Shown one piece after another: positions 9,105 to 17,790 of a DNA stretch of 64,000 nucleotides. The position numbers were made by a program, and so were the translations under genes. Within the stretch, counting starts at the first letter, position 1, and every line of letters begins with the position of its first letter. Source of the DNA: Terripilifer sp031921685. GTDB taxonomy: Bacteria > Pseudomonadota > Alphaproteobacteria > Rhizobiales > Beijerinckiaceae. The notes under the pieces were generated by a model. The model was given only the letters and a program-made list of their open reading frames with translations, was not told the origin of the DNA and made no database searches. The stretch is taken from positions 1,364,001 to 1,428,000 of the forward strand of contig NZ_JAPDHU010000002.1 of the NCBI RefSeq assembly GCF_031921685.1, given 5' to 3'.

Positions 9105-10282
9105 GCGGCCGTCTCCATCCGCTTGTCGGACGACCAGACGTCGAGGATCCGCTGCGCCGGAACGACCATGCCGAAACAGCCGGCAATCTCGGCCAGCGCG
9201 TTCTCGTGTCGCGCCCGAGCGCTATCGCGTGTGCCGACGCCATCCTGCGCCACCACCACATAAAAATCGCGCATGGAGGCATCGCGGGCTGTCGATTCGA
9301 CACAGACATTGGTGGCGAAACCGACGAGAACGACGGTGCGGATGCCGCGCCGGCGCAACATGACCTCGAGCCCCGTATCGACGAAGGCACTGTAGCGGTG
9401 CTTGCGCAGCACGATCTCGCCAGGCTGCACATCCACGTCTGTGAACTGCTCGCCCCAACTGCCCGGTAGACAAACCTCTACCTCGTCGTCGGGCAAAAGC
9501 GCCCCGTTGACGCCGAATTCAGATGCCGAGGCCGTCCACACCACTTCGCTCGGTTTTGCGCCGGGATAGCGATAGGGATGGCCCGGCGCGCGAAACATCG
9601 GCCCATATTCGGCTTGAATGTGAACGATCATAGAGCCCGCCGCGCGCGCACCCGCCAACAGCATCTTAATATTCAGCAGAGCGGCATCGACGATGGAAAA
9701 GGTTTCAGCCTCGTCGCGCTTCAGACGGCAGAAATCATTCTGCACATCGATCAACACAAAAGCCGTGTGAGCTGGATCCACCCGCTCCCGCAGGGTCGGC
9801 AGCAGCGTGGCGGCTTTGATATGTTTCTGCCAACTGCGCTCCCGCGACGGATCGGCGGCAAGCTGTTCGGCCAACGCATCGACCGTGCAGCACGACGGTG
9901 CTCGATCAGCAAACAGGAGGCGCGCAAGCTTCTCCGCCTCGCCGATCTCCGCTTTCGGCAGGAGCAAGACCGGCTCATAGCCGCGCACCAGCGCCTCACC
10001 GGCCTCGAGCATCATCGGACCGAACGATTTTCCGACCAATAGCACCGTGGCGATCGCATTGCTCCGCAACAGCAAGTCGAGTTCGCTGCCGTGAAAGGCA
10101 TGATCCGAATGCAGAGTGAAAATGCGCTCATTCATCGTCTCGCCGCCACGAGCCGTGCCCGCCGGCTGCGCGACAAGGCACAGCAATTCGGCCGTGCGGG
10201 CCAGCGCCAAGGCCGCTTCGGCCTCCGGCCCCGTGCGATCGAGGACGACGAGCGCCGCAGTCCTCAAGGATATCGCCTTCAC
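9101..10282 (-). CDS. Two-domain isochorismatase-like cysteine hydrolase with degenerate N-terminal domain
   Basis: A 393-residue protein from GTG 10282, which overlaps the binding-protein stop by GTGA; an ATG at 10303 lies inside that gene. The C-terminal half (about 170-393) is a complete cysteine hydrolase: Asp179 (LIDVQNDF), Lys294 (RKHRYSAF), Cys327 (TNVCVESTARDA). The N-terminal half (1-140) looks like a second copy of the same fold: ALVVLD at 10-15 and HSDHAF...TVLLVG at 58-84 match the second copy, but Lys is lost and Met90-91 replace the Cys region. The hydrolase lies between the binding protein and permease genes, so it likely hydrolyses the imported amide. The degenerate half may be structural or regulatory. 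Confidence 0.85.
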   Translation of the reverse strand: MKAISLRTAALVVLDRTGPEAEAALALARTAELLCLVAQPAGTARGGETMNERIFTLHSDHAFHGSELDLLLRSNAIATVLLVGKSFGPMMLEAGEALVRGYEPVLLLPKAEIGEAEKLARLLFADRAPSCCTVDALAEQLAADPSRERSWQKHIKAATLLPTLRERVDPAHTAFVLIDVQNDFCRLKRDEAETFSIVDAALLNIKMLLAGARAAGSMIVHIQAEYGPMFRAPGHPYRYPGAKPSEVVWTASASEFGVNGALLPDDEVEVCLPGSWGEQFTDVDVQPGEIVLRKHRYSAFVDTGLEVMLRRRGIRTVVLVGFATNVCVESTARDASMRDFYVVVAQDGVGTRDSARARHENALAEIAGCFGMVVPAQRILDVWSSDKRMETAA

Positions 10283-11334
10283 GCGACGACCTCGCGGTTC
10301 CATCTTTCACTCAATTCCGGCATGCGCGGTGCCAGCGCCTTCCAGTCGAACACGACGAGCCGATCGAGCGGTGGCACGCGCTCCTTCGCCTTGCCGATCA
10401 GTTCGGCGCCTTTGATCACCGGACCGGCGATCAGTTTGCTGCAGAAATTGACCTGCTGCTCTTTCGCCAGCGCGAAATTGATGAACTCCATCGCCGCCGC
10501 TTTATTGGCGGCGTTCTTGGCCACATGGTAGGAGACCATACCGACCATCGAGCCCTCCTCCAAGACGAGGAAGTCGACCGGCCGTCCCGCATCCTGCAGC
10601 GCATAGGGCGTGGTATTAGTCGACATCGCCACGGCAACCACTTCGCCCGCTTCCAGAAGCTGCGCGTGTTCGTTGCCGCCACCGATGAATTTCTTGATGT
10701 TGGGGCGCAGCCGCTTCAGCGCCTGAAAACCCGGCTCCAGATTCTTTTCATCGCCGCCATGCAGTTTGGAAGCCATCACCAATAGCTCCCAGGCGCCCGC
10801 CTGCGTGATCGCCGGCACCGCCAGTTTCTGCTCGAAAGCCGGATCCCAAAGGTCCTTCCAGGACTTCAGCGGCTTCGGCAACAGATCCATGCGCGCCGAA
10901 ATGCCATAGGCGACATAGTCGAGCCCGACGGCCGTGCCGTCATACTGGTCGATCCAGACGCGCTCCACATTGGCGAGATTGGGAATGTCCTTTTCGCTCA
11001 GCGACACGCTGAGATCCTGCATCACTGCCTGAATGCTTTGCGGATAGGGCAGCATCAGAACATCGATGTCAGGCCGCCGGCGCGTCACGATGCCATTGGT
11101 CAGCCATTCAGCCGGCGCACCCATCTTCAGTTTCACTGTCGTGCCGGTGGCTTTCTGAAACGGATCGAGGATCGTCTCTTTATAAGCCGTGCCCCAGACA
11201 CCGCCAAAGCTCGTCGTCGCCATTTCCTTGGCTTGCGCGAAGACCGGATGCGTCACCGCCATCGTGATGGCACCGCTTCCCGCCAGAAAATGACGTCGTG
11301 ACAGACGAGGGCTCGGAAAGCGTTTGGTGATCAT
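10279..11334 (-). CDS. ABC transporter substrate-binding protein, PotD-like, Tat-exported
   Basis: A 351-residue periplasmic binding protein. The N-terminus carries a twin-arginine signal (SRRHFLAGSGA) with cleavage expected after VFA-QA, so it is probably exported folded. The mature start (ATTSFGGVWGTAYKETILDPF) and GLDYVAYGI region fit the spermidine/putrescine-binding group. AGGAGCC precedes ATG 11334. First gene of a tightly overlapping operon of binding protein, cysteine hydrolase, two permeases and ATPase. A near-perfect sigma-54 promoter lies 38-54 bases upstream of the ATG. The ligand is unknown; an amide or carbamoyl compound would fit the hydrolase. Confidence 0.9.
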   Translation of the reverse strand: MITKRFPSPRLSRRHFLAGSGAITMAVTHPVFAQAKEMATTSFGGVWGTAYKETILDPFQKATGTTVKLKMGAPAEWLTNGIVTRRRPDIDVLMLPYPQSIQAVMQDLSVSLSEKDIPNLANVERVWIDQYDGTAVGLDYVAYGISARMDLLPKPLKSWKDLWDPAFEQKLAVPAITQAGAWELLVMASKLHGGDEKNLEPGFQALKRLRPNIKKFIGGGNEHAQLLEAGEVVAVAMSTNTTPYALQDAGRPVDFLVLEEGSMVGMVSYHVAKNAANKAAAMEFINFALAKEQQVNFCSKLIAGPVIKGAELIGKAKERVPPLDRLVVFDWKALAPRMPELSERWNREVVA

Positions 11335-11371
11335 GGCTCCTGCTCCGCATTTTTAGCTCTACTGAATTTGG

Positions 11372-11388
11372 AGCAAGGAGCGTGCCAA
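11372..11388 (-). promoter_or_regulatory. Sigma-54 (RpoN) promoter, -24/-12
   Basis: The minus strand reads TTGGCACGCTCCTTGCT, which fits the consensus YTGGCACGNNNNTTGCW at every fixed position, with GG and GC 10 bases apart. The predicted transcript start is near 11361, giving a leader of about 27 bases with an AGGAG site. Sigma-54 promoters need an enhancer-binding activator; none is encoded in this window. Confidence 0.8.
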
Positions 11389-11497
11389 TCATTTTTATGC
11401 GGATATCGAGGAAACCTCCGATTTCTAAACACTACCTGCTTAAATGTTCGGCAGATTTTTTAATTCGTAGTGAAAAATTGAGCGACGTTTTATCGTC

Positions 11498-12139
11498 TCA
11501 TCCGTTCTGATAAACCGACTTATCCCAATCATCGCGACCAAGATTGAACCACAGCGCCTTCGCCGGCGCCGTGCCGAAATTCCAAATCCTGTGCAGTCGC
11601 GTCGATTGCAACGAGATCAAATCGCCAGTCCTCAGCACATGATGAACGCCGTCGATGATCACGGTCAGCACCCCTTCCAGAACGAAACCGTATTCGTGAC
11701 CGGAGTGACGAAGACCATTGGGAGAATTGCCGACGCCTGGAGGATATTCGTTGACCGTCACGTCGACGCGGCGAAGCTGATCTTCCCGCAGAACCCAGCG
11801 CCGTACCCTGTCGGGCGTTTCGACAACAGGCTGTTCGGAAAGGCGACTGACGGGCTCATCATCGTCTGAAGAGCGCCCGGCGATCAGATCCGTCAGCGAG
11901 ATGCCGAAGCCATGTGCCATAGCGGCAAGCGACGTCAAGGACGGAGAAACCAGGCCCCGCTCCACCAGGCTGAGCATGGCGGGGCTCAGACCGACGGTCT
12001 GTGCCAGATGCTGCAAGGTCATGTTGCGCTGCTGACGCAACTGGCGAATGCGCCGGCCGACATCGATCAGTGTTTTGGCCGCATCGTCGGACGCAGCCGC
12101 CTGCAAGGGTTCGGCGGTATTTGATTGATTCTTTGACAC
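11498..12139 (-). CDS. XRE-family transcriptional regulator with cupin sensor domain
   Basis: A 213-residue regulator. Residues about 23-80 form an XRE/Cro helix-turn-helix (IRQLRQQRNMTLQHLAQTVG then SLVERG), and residues about 120-205 a single cupin barrel (HSGHEYGFVLEGVLTV and LHRIWNFG), typical of PuuR-like regulators that sense a small ligand. GTG 12139 is chosen because AAGGA lies 8 bases upstream and the preceding residues of the open frame look non-coding. It is transcribed toward the ABC operon 163 bases away and is the obvious candidate for its control, perhaps repressing or modulating the sigma-54 promoter. Confidence 0.88.
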   Translation of the reverse strand: MSKNQSNTAEPLQAAASDDAAKTLIDVGRRIRQLRQQRNMTLQHLAQTVGLSPAMLSLVERGLVSPSLTSLAAMAHGFGISLTDLIAGRSSDDDEPVSRLSEQPVVETPDRVRRWVLREDQLRRVDVTVNEYPPGVGNSPNGLRHSGHEYGFVLEGVLTVIIDGVHHVLRTGDLISLQSTRLHRIWNFGTAPAKALWFNLGRDDWDKSVYQNG

Positions 12140-12205
12140 GTGAAGGTCCTTCCCTGTCACCGCGCATCTGGCAAGGAGCATGCCAGCGCCGAGGGAACAG
12201 ACACG

Positions 12206-12892
12206 TCAGTCCTTCATCCGCTCCCGCAACATCACGATCACCGAGCGGCACCAGTTGGCTTCGTGGCGATTGCTTTCGAGGCGGCGCAGCACCAGAAGGT
12301 AGCGGGAAAAATGCCAGTTCGACATGTCCTGGATTTCTTGCGGGAATTTGGCGCGCAACTCCGCGGCTGAGCGCTCGAAACTCTCGACCAGCTTGTCGAA
12401 ATAGAGGAGCCGGCGCTCGAACATGGCGACAACCTCGGTCGGCTTCTTCATCCACGACGAATAGATCATGGTGAGGAAATCGTCGCGCTGAGTCGGTGGC
12501 TCGGGCTCGGTGCCGACCCAGCTCAGCAAGCTCGCCTTGCCGGTTTCCGTCACCGAATAGACGCGCTTGTTCGGCCGGCCCTTCTGATCGACGTCGACGG
12601 AGGTGACGAACCCCTCCTCCTCCAGCTCGGCCAAGGTCGGATAGACTTGGCTGGTCTTGGCCGGCCGGAAACTGTGCAGCTCCTTGACGATGTCATACCC
12701 CGAGCGCGGCTCGCGCAGCAGCACGCCCAGGATTTGATAGGACAGGTTGCTGAGCCGCGACGGCGACGCCCCGTCGCGATCGGCCGCCCGACGTTTCTTC
12801 GTTGCCACCAATTGTGCCTCGCTCGGTGAACGGTGCTGTTGCGAATCCTCTGCTACCATATCGCAGCAACCGAAAGGCAATGAATACGCCAT
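12206..12892 (-). CDS. PadR-family transcriptional regulator
   Basis: A 228-residue PadR regulator. The winged helix spans about residues 45-125 (YQILGVLLREPRSGYDIVKEL, then VYPTLAELEEEGFV and KGRPNKRVYSVTETG), followed by the C-terminal helical dimerisation domain that fits the Vir_act_alpha_C type. An N-terminal tail of about 40 charged residues precedes the fold. The start may be GTG 12895 or ATG 12892; AGGG lies upstream of both. It is divergent from the RND efflux genes with 184 bases between them, the classical layout for a repressor of an efflux pump induced by phenolic compounds. Confidence 0.88.
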   Translation of the reverse strand: MAYSLPFGCCDMVAEDSQQHRSPSEAQLVATKKRRAADRDGASPSRLSNLSYQILGVLLREPRSGYDIVKELHSFRPAKTSQVYPTLAELEEEGFVTSVDVDQKGRPNKRVYSVTETGKASLLSWVGTEPEPPTQRDDFLTMIYSSWMKKPTEVVAMFERRLLYFDKLVESFERSAAELRAKFPQEIQDMSNWHFSRYLLVLRRLESNRHEANWCRSVIVMLRERMKD

Positions 12893-13016
12893 CACTTGAG
12901 ACCCTTAGATCTCGGTGTGCGCAAACGCCTCCCTCCAAGCTTGAACATGATTATACGGGCGAGCGTCGTTCTCCGATGAGGAGAGCGGGTGTCGCCTGAT
13001 TATTCCAAGTTCTTTA

Positions 13017-13059
13017 TTGACATATCTATCGCTCCTCCTATTATCCAAGCAAATATTTG
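13017..13059 (+). promoter_or_regulatory. Sigma-70 promoter and palindrome of the RND efflux operon
   Basis: TTGACA at 13017-13022 and TATTAT at 13039-13044 are separated by 16 bases. The perfect palindrome CAAATATTTG at 13050-13059 covers the expected transcript start and is a candidate operator for the divergent PadR regulator. No biochemical link can be seen from sequence alone. Confidence 0.5.
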
Positions 13060-13076
13060 GAAAATAGAGACTGGCG

Positions 13077-14189
13077 ATGATCCGGCGATTGATAGTGGTG
13101 ATGGCCCTCCTTCTTGTGGCCTTTGTCGGGCTTTTTCTCTGGAAACAGACCAGGGAATCCCTGGCTGCCAGCGCCTCGGCAACCGCCACGCCTGCACCGA
13201 TGCCGGTTGCAACCGCGGTCGTCGAAGCCGATCCAGAACCGGTGCGCCTGCCCTCTGTCGGCAGCCTGGAAGCCGTGCGTCAGGTCACGCTTGCGCCCGA
13301 GGTCTCCGGCCGCGTCGTCCGCATTGCCTTCACGCCAGGCGCGAGCGTGCGCGAGGGCGATCCGCTTGTGCAATTGTTCGATGCGCCCGAACGCGCCGAT
13401 CTCGTCAGCCTGCAAGCCAAGGCGAAATTCGCGCAATCGCAGCTCGGACGTTCGGAAAGCCTGGTGCCCACTGGCGCGCAGACCCGCGTCACCCTCGATC
13501 AGCGCAAGTCCGAATTCGAACAGGCCTCCGCCGACATCCAGCGTACCCAGGCTTTGATCGCCCAGAAAACCGTGCGCGCGCCCTTCTCCGGCGAACTCGG
13601 CCTGCGGCGCATCAATGTCGGCCAATATCTCAATGCTGGCGATCCCATCGCCACTTTGACCGATCTGTCGGAAATCCACGTCAACTTCGCTCTGCCGCAA
13701 CAGACACTTGGCAAATTGCGCCTGGGACAGACCGTCGAGGTGAAAACCGACGTCTTCCCGGACAAGATTTTTACCGCACGGGTCACTGCCATCGAACCGC
13801 AGATCGGCAACGACACACGCAACGTCACTTTGCAGGCGACTTTGGCCAATCCCGATCGCCTGCTGCGCCCCGGCATGTATGTGCAGACCGAACTTGTGCT
13901 CTCGTCGGAACCGCAGCTCCCCACCGTTCCCGATACAGCCGTTCTCGCCTCTGCGGCCGGACCAAGCGTCGTACTGGTGCGCGACATCCAGGGCAATGTC
14001 GGAACCGCCGAACACCGGCAGGTTCAAACAGGTCGTCAAGTCGGCGAGCGTATCGCCATCGTGGAAGGACTTGCCGCAGGTGATGTGGTGATCACGTCGG
14101 GCCAGTTGCGCATCATGCCCGGCGCGAAGGTGCTGGTGCGCAACCAGAAGACCGTCCGGGCAACGTCGCGCGGCGGGAGCCTGCAATGA
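13077..14189 (+). CDS. RND efflux periplasmic adaptor (membrane fusion protein)
   Basis: A 370-residue adaptor anchored by an N-terminal transmembrane helix (residues 1-21). The biotinyl-lipoyl halves are SVGSLEAVRQVTLAPEVSG near residue 60 and VRAPFSGELG near 170; a short helical hairpin lies between, then the beta-barrel (VNFALPQQTL) and membrane-proximal domain. The short hairpin and the AVRQVTLAPEVSG motif resemble the MexH/MdtA-like adaptors of HAE1 pumps. It joins the pump below to an outer-membrane channel, which is not encoded here. It overlaps the pump gene by four bases (ATGA). Confidence 0.92.
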   Translation: MIRRLIVVMALLLVAFVGLFLWKQTRESLAASASATATPAPMPVATAVVEADPEPVRLPSVGSLEAVRQVTLAPEVSGRVVRIAFTPGASVREGDPLVQLFDAPERADLVSLQAKAKFAQSQLGRSESLVPTGAQTRVTLDQRKSEFEQASADIQRTQALIAQKTVRAPFSGELGLRRINVGQYLNAGDPIATLTDLSEIHVNFALPQQTLGKLRLGQTVEVKTDVFPDKIFTARVTAIEPQIGNDTRNVTLQATLANPDRLLRPGMYVQTELVLSSEPQLPTVPDTAVLASAAGPSVVLVRDIQGNVGTAEHRQVQTGRQVGERIAIVEGLAAGDVVITSGQLRIMPGAKVLVRNQKTVRATSRGGSLQ

Positions 14190-17100
14190 GTGAGCCAAGC
14201 CACGCGAACCAAAACGCCCGCTTCACCGATATTTTCGTGCGCCGTCCGGTGCTGTCGCTCGTCGTCAGCCTGCTCATCCTGCTGATCGGCGCCCGCGCGC
14301 TCTTCTCCCTGCCCGTGCGCCAATATCCGGTGCTTGAGAGCGCGACGATCAGCGTCGAAACCCTCTATCCCGGCGCCTCGCAAGATCTCATGCAAGGTTT
14401 CGTGACGACGCCGATCGCGCAGTCGATCGCGACCGCCGACGGTATCGAGTATCTCACGTCCGTCTCCTCGCAAGGCCGCAGCGTGGTGAAGGCGCGCCTG
14501 CGCCTCAACGCCAATGCCGATCGCGCCATGACCGAGGTGATGGCGAAGGTGCAGCAGGTCCGCTACAAGCTGCCGGCCGAGAGCTATGATCCGGTCATCA
14601 CCAAACTGACCGACGAGCCGACGGCGGTGATCTATCTGGCTTTCGCCAGCGATCGTCTCTCGATCCCCGAAATCACCGATTACGTGGTGCGCGTGGCGCA
14701 GCCTTTGGTGACGACCGTGCCCGGCGTCGCCTCCGCCGACATACTCGGCGGGCAGAACCTCGCCATGCGCGTCTGGCTCGATCCGACGCGCCTGGCCGCC
14801 CATGGCCTCTCCGCCGCCGACGTGGCAACCGCCATTCGCGCCAACAATGTGCAGGCCGCACCCGGTCAGGTGAAGGGCTCGCTCACAATAGCCAATATCG
14901 CCGCTGATACCGATCTGGTCAGAGTCGACGCCTTCCGCGCCATGGTGGTGAAGGCCGGCAGCGAAGGGCGCGGGCTGGTGCGGCTGGGCGATGTCGCGAC
15001 CATCGACATCGGCGGCCAGAATTATGAGTCGAGCGCCATGATGAACGGCCGCCGCGCCGTCTATATCGCCGTCAACGCCACGCCATCGGGCAATCCGATT
15101 GATATCGTGCGCGGCGTCACCGATCTCATTCCGGCGATGGAGCGCAGCAAGCCGGGCGATCTCGAAATCGCCAATAATTTCGATGTCGCCCGCTTCGTCA
15201 CGGAATCGATCGACGAAGTGCGCAAGACGCTGATCGAGGCAATTGCCATCGTCGTGGTGGTGATCTTCCTGTTTCTCGGCTCGCTGCGTGCCGTGATCAT
15301 CCCCGTCATCGTCATACCCTTGGCCTTGGTCGGCTCGGCGGCGCTGATGCTGGCGGCTGGCTTTTCCCTCAATCTCCTCACTCTACTTGCCATGGTGCTG
15401 GCCATCGGCCTCGTGGTCGATGATGCCATCGTCGTCGTCGAGAACATCCATCGCCATATCGAGGAAGGCGCGCCGCCGGCACGCGCCGCCTTGATGGGCG
15501 CGCGCGAAATCGCCGCCCCTGTCATCACCATGACCATCACCCTTGTCGCGGTCTATGCACCGATCGGCCTCATGGGCGGTCTCACCGGCGCGCTGTTCCG
15601 CGAATTCGCTTTCACTCTCGCGGGCTCGGTGATCGTGTCGGGTATCGTGGCCCTCACCTTGTCACCGATGATGGGTTCCCTGCTCCTCAGTCCCAATGTG
15701 TCGGAAGGCCGTTTCGCCAAGGCCATCGAACATGTCTTCGCCCGCGTCACCAGCGCCTATGAAGGCGCGCTTGGCGCCACCCTTGCCTCATCGCCCGCCG
15801 TGCTGCTCTTCGCCGCCGGGGTCATGCTCGGCCTCGTCTTTCTGTTCTCCGGCGCCAAGCGCGAACTAGCGCCGCCGGAAGATCAGGGCTCGATCATGGC
15901 CGTGGTCAAAGGCCCGCAATATGCCAATCTCGATTACACCGAACGTTACGCGCCGCAGATCGAACAGGTGTTTCGCACTTTGCCGGAAGCGGAGATGAGC
16001 TTCATCATCAACGGCACCGATGGCCCCAATGCCGGTTTCGCCGGCGTCAATCTGGTCGACTGGGCCAAGCGCAAGCGCGATGTCGCCACCTTGCAGGGGC
16101 TCGTCCAGGCCGGCGTCAATGCGATCGAAGGCGAAAGCATTTTCACCTTCCTGCTGCCGCCCTTGCCGGCTTCAAGCTCCGGCCTGCCGGTGCAGATGGC
16201 GCTGCGCGCGCCCGCCGACTTCACCGACATCTACAAGACGATGGAAACTCTGAAGGCCAATGCGATGAAGAGCGGCCTGTTCGCCGTCGTCGACAGCAAC
16301 CTCACATTCGACAGCCGCTCCGTGCAAATCCGCATCGATCGCGGCAAAGCCAATACGCTTGGCGTAACGATGAAGGACATCGCCGACACATTGGCGGTCC
16401 TCGTCGGCGAAAATTACGTCAACCGCTTCAATCTCAGCGGCCGCTCCTACGACGTCATCACCCAGGTGGCGCGCGCCGACCGGCTGTCACCGGAAACTCT
16501 GGGCCGCTATTACGTCAAAACCGGTTCGGGACAATTGATCCCCCTGTCCACCGTCGTCGCCGTGACATCAGGCAGCCAGGCCAACCGGCTGAGCCAGTTC
16601 AATCAGATGAATGCGGTGACCTTTTCCGCCGTGCCGCTCCCCGGCGTCACCATGGGCGATGCGGTCGCCTTCTTGCAGAAACAGCCTCTACCATCAGGCT
16701 ATTCGATCGATTGGCTCGGCGAGTCCCGTCAATATGTGCTGGAAGGCGATCGTCTCACCATCACCTTCATCTTCGCGCTCGTCGTCATCTTCCTCGTGCT
16801 GGCCGCTCAGTTCGAGAGCTTGCGCGATCCTCTCGTCATTCTCGTCTCGGTGCCGCTGTCGGTCTGCGGCGCGCTCATTCCGCTCTATCTCGGATTTGCG
16901 ACGCTCAATATCTATACGCAGATTGGCCTCGTCACCCTGATCGGGCTGATTTCCAAGCACGGCATTCTGATGGTCTCCTTCGCCAACGATCTGCAACGCG
17001 ACGAGGGGCTCGATCGGCGCGCCGCGATCCTGCGCTCCGCCGCCGTGCGCCTGCGGCCGATCCTGATGACCACGGCCGCCATGGTCGCAGGCCTCGTGCC

Positions 17101-17287
17101 GCTCGTTCTCGCCAGCGGCGCCGGAGCCGCTAGCCGCTTCGCGATCGGCATCACGGTGTCGACCGGCATGCTCATCGGCACCCTCTTCACGCTCTTCGTG
17201 CTGCCCACCGTCTACGCCCTGATCGCCCTCGACCACCGCGCCGCCGCCCGGACGGAACGGGCCCGGGTTCTCGCCGCTGTGGATTAA
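14186..17287 (+). CDS. RND family efflux pump, inner-membrane transporter (AcrB/MexI type)
   Basis: A 1033-residue pump of full length with 12 transmembrane helices and two large periplasmic loops. The proton-relay pair is visible in TM4 (GLVVDDAIVVVENIHRH) and the partner Lys in TM10 (LIGLISKHGIL). The N-terminus reads DIFVRRPVLSLVVSLLI, as in HAE1 drug exporters. It exports hydrophobic or aromatic compounds with proton influx. Its operon with the adaptor and a divergent PadR gene suggests induction by phenolics, in keeping with the aromatic-catabolism genes nearby. A TolC-type channel must be supplied from elsewhere. Confidence 0.95.
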   Translation: MSEPSHANQNARFTDIFVRRPVLSLVVSLLILLIGARALFSLPVRQYPVLESATISVETLYPGASQDLMQGFVTTPIAQSIATADGIEYLTSVSSQGRSVVKARLRLNANADRAMTEVMAKVQQVRYKLPAESYDPVITKLTDEPTAVIYLAFASDRLSIPEITDYVVRVAQPLVTTVPGVASADILGGQNLAMRVWLDPTRLAAHGLSAADVATAIRANNVQAAPGQVKGSLTIANIAADTDLVRVDAFRAMVVKAGSEGRGLVRLGDVATIDIGGQNYESSAMMNGRRAVYIAVNATPSGNPIDIVRGVTDLIPAMERSKPGDLEIANNFDVARFVTESIDEVRKTLIEAIAIVVVVIFLFLGSLRAVIIPVIVIPLALVGSAALMLAAGFSLNLLTLLAMVLAIGLVVDDAIVVVENIHRHIEEGAPPARAALMGAREIAAPVITMTITLVAVYAPIGLMGGLTGALFREFAFTLAGSVIVSGIVALTLSPMMGSLLLSPNVSEGRFAKAIEHVFARVTSAYEGALGATLASSPAVLLFAAGVMLGLVFLFSGAKRELAPPEDQGSIMAVVKGPQYANLDYTERYAPQIEQVFRTLPEAEMSFIINGTDGPNAGFAGVNLVDWAKRKRDVATLQGLVQAGVNAIEGESIFTFLLPPLPASSSGLPVQMALRAPADFTDIYKTMETLKANAMKSGLFAVVDSNLTFDSRSVQIRIDRGKANTLGVTMKDIADTLAVLVGENYVNRFNLSGRSYDVITQVARADRLSPETLGRYYVKTGSGQLIPLSTVVAVTSGSQANRLSQFNQMNAVTFSAVPLPGVTMGDAVAFLQKQPLPSGYSIDWLGESRQYVLEGDRLTITFIFALVVIFLVLAAQFESLRDPLVILVSVPLSVCGALIPLYLGFATLNIYTQIGLVTLIGLISKHGILMVSFANDLQRDEGLDRRAAILRSAAVRLRPILMTTAAMVAGLVPLVLASGAGAASRFAIGITVSTGMLIGTLFTLFVLPTVYALIALDHRAAARTERARVLAAVD

Positions 17288-17477
17288 AATTCTCAGGAAA
17301 AACACAATGAAAACAGGCCCATCAAAACCGACGCCAAACTGTTGCAGACTTGCACTAGATAGCGCTGCGGCGGGAGGTTACACGGCCTCCCCCGGCACCG
17401 TGCGATTCGACACATCGCTCCGGTCGCACGAGGGCTAGTTTCACACCACTGGATCAAAGCTGTTTGTCGCCACAGGC

Positions 17478-17669
17478 ATGACCATGACCCGCTTCGTCAC
17501 TTTCACGCTCAGCCTCGCCCTTCTCGCCAGCTTCACGCTGATCGCCTTGACGCCGCCCTCGGCGCAGCTCAAAGCGCGCGAGAACAGCGACTGCCGTCAG
17601 GTCGAAGTGCAGCTCGACGAAGGCTACGGCATTTCCGGGACGGTGGTGCAGCAGGTCTGCCCGCGCTGA
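17478..17669 (+). CDS. Small secreted protein, unknown function
   Basis: A 63-residue protein with an N-terminal hydrophobic segment (FVTFTLSLALLASFTLIAL) that could be a signal peptide or anchor, followed by about 35 residues with two Cys (NSDCRQVEV and VQQVCPR) that could form a disulphide in the periplasm. The EVQLDEGYGISGTV stretch looks like a conserved short domain and I recall similar small exported proteins in Hyphomicrobiales, but I cannot name a family. ATG 17478 or 17484 may be the start. Confidence 0.55.
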   Translation: MTMTRFVTFTLSLALLASFTLIALTPPSAQLKARENSDCRQVEVQLDEGYGISGTVVQQVCPR

Positions 17670-17790
17670 TCGCGCATCCCATTCCCTAAGCTGCTGAACG
17701 CAATCAGACCGACCAGCCCCGCAGCGAACGCCAACGCTTGAGTACGGTTGTGTCCTTGCCAAGCGTGTAAAAGCCGCGCACCATCCGGCC

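Noticed and set aside
9101..10303. ATG 10303 as start of the two-domain hydrolase
   Set aside because: It lies inside the binding-protein gene; GTG 10282 gives the same 4-base overlap as the next junctions and a sequence that begins with the fold.
13041..14198. 385-codon frame antisense to the RND adaptor
   Set aside because: Shadow of a gene with all family motifs on the plus strand.
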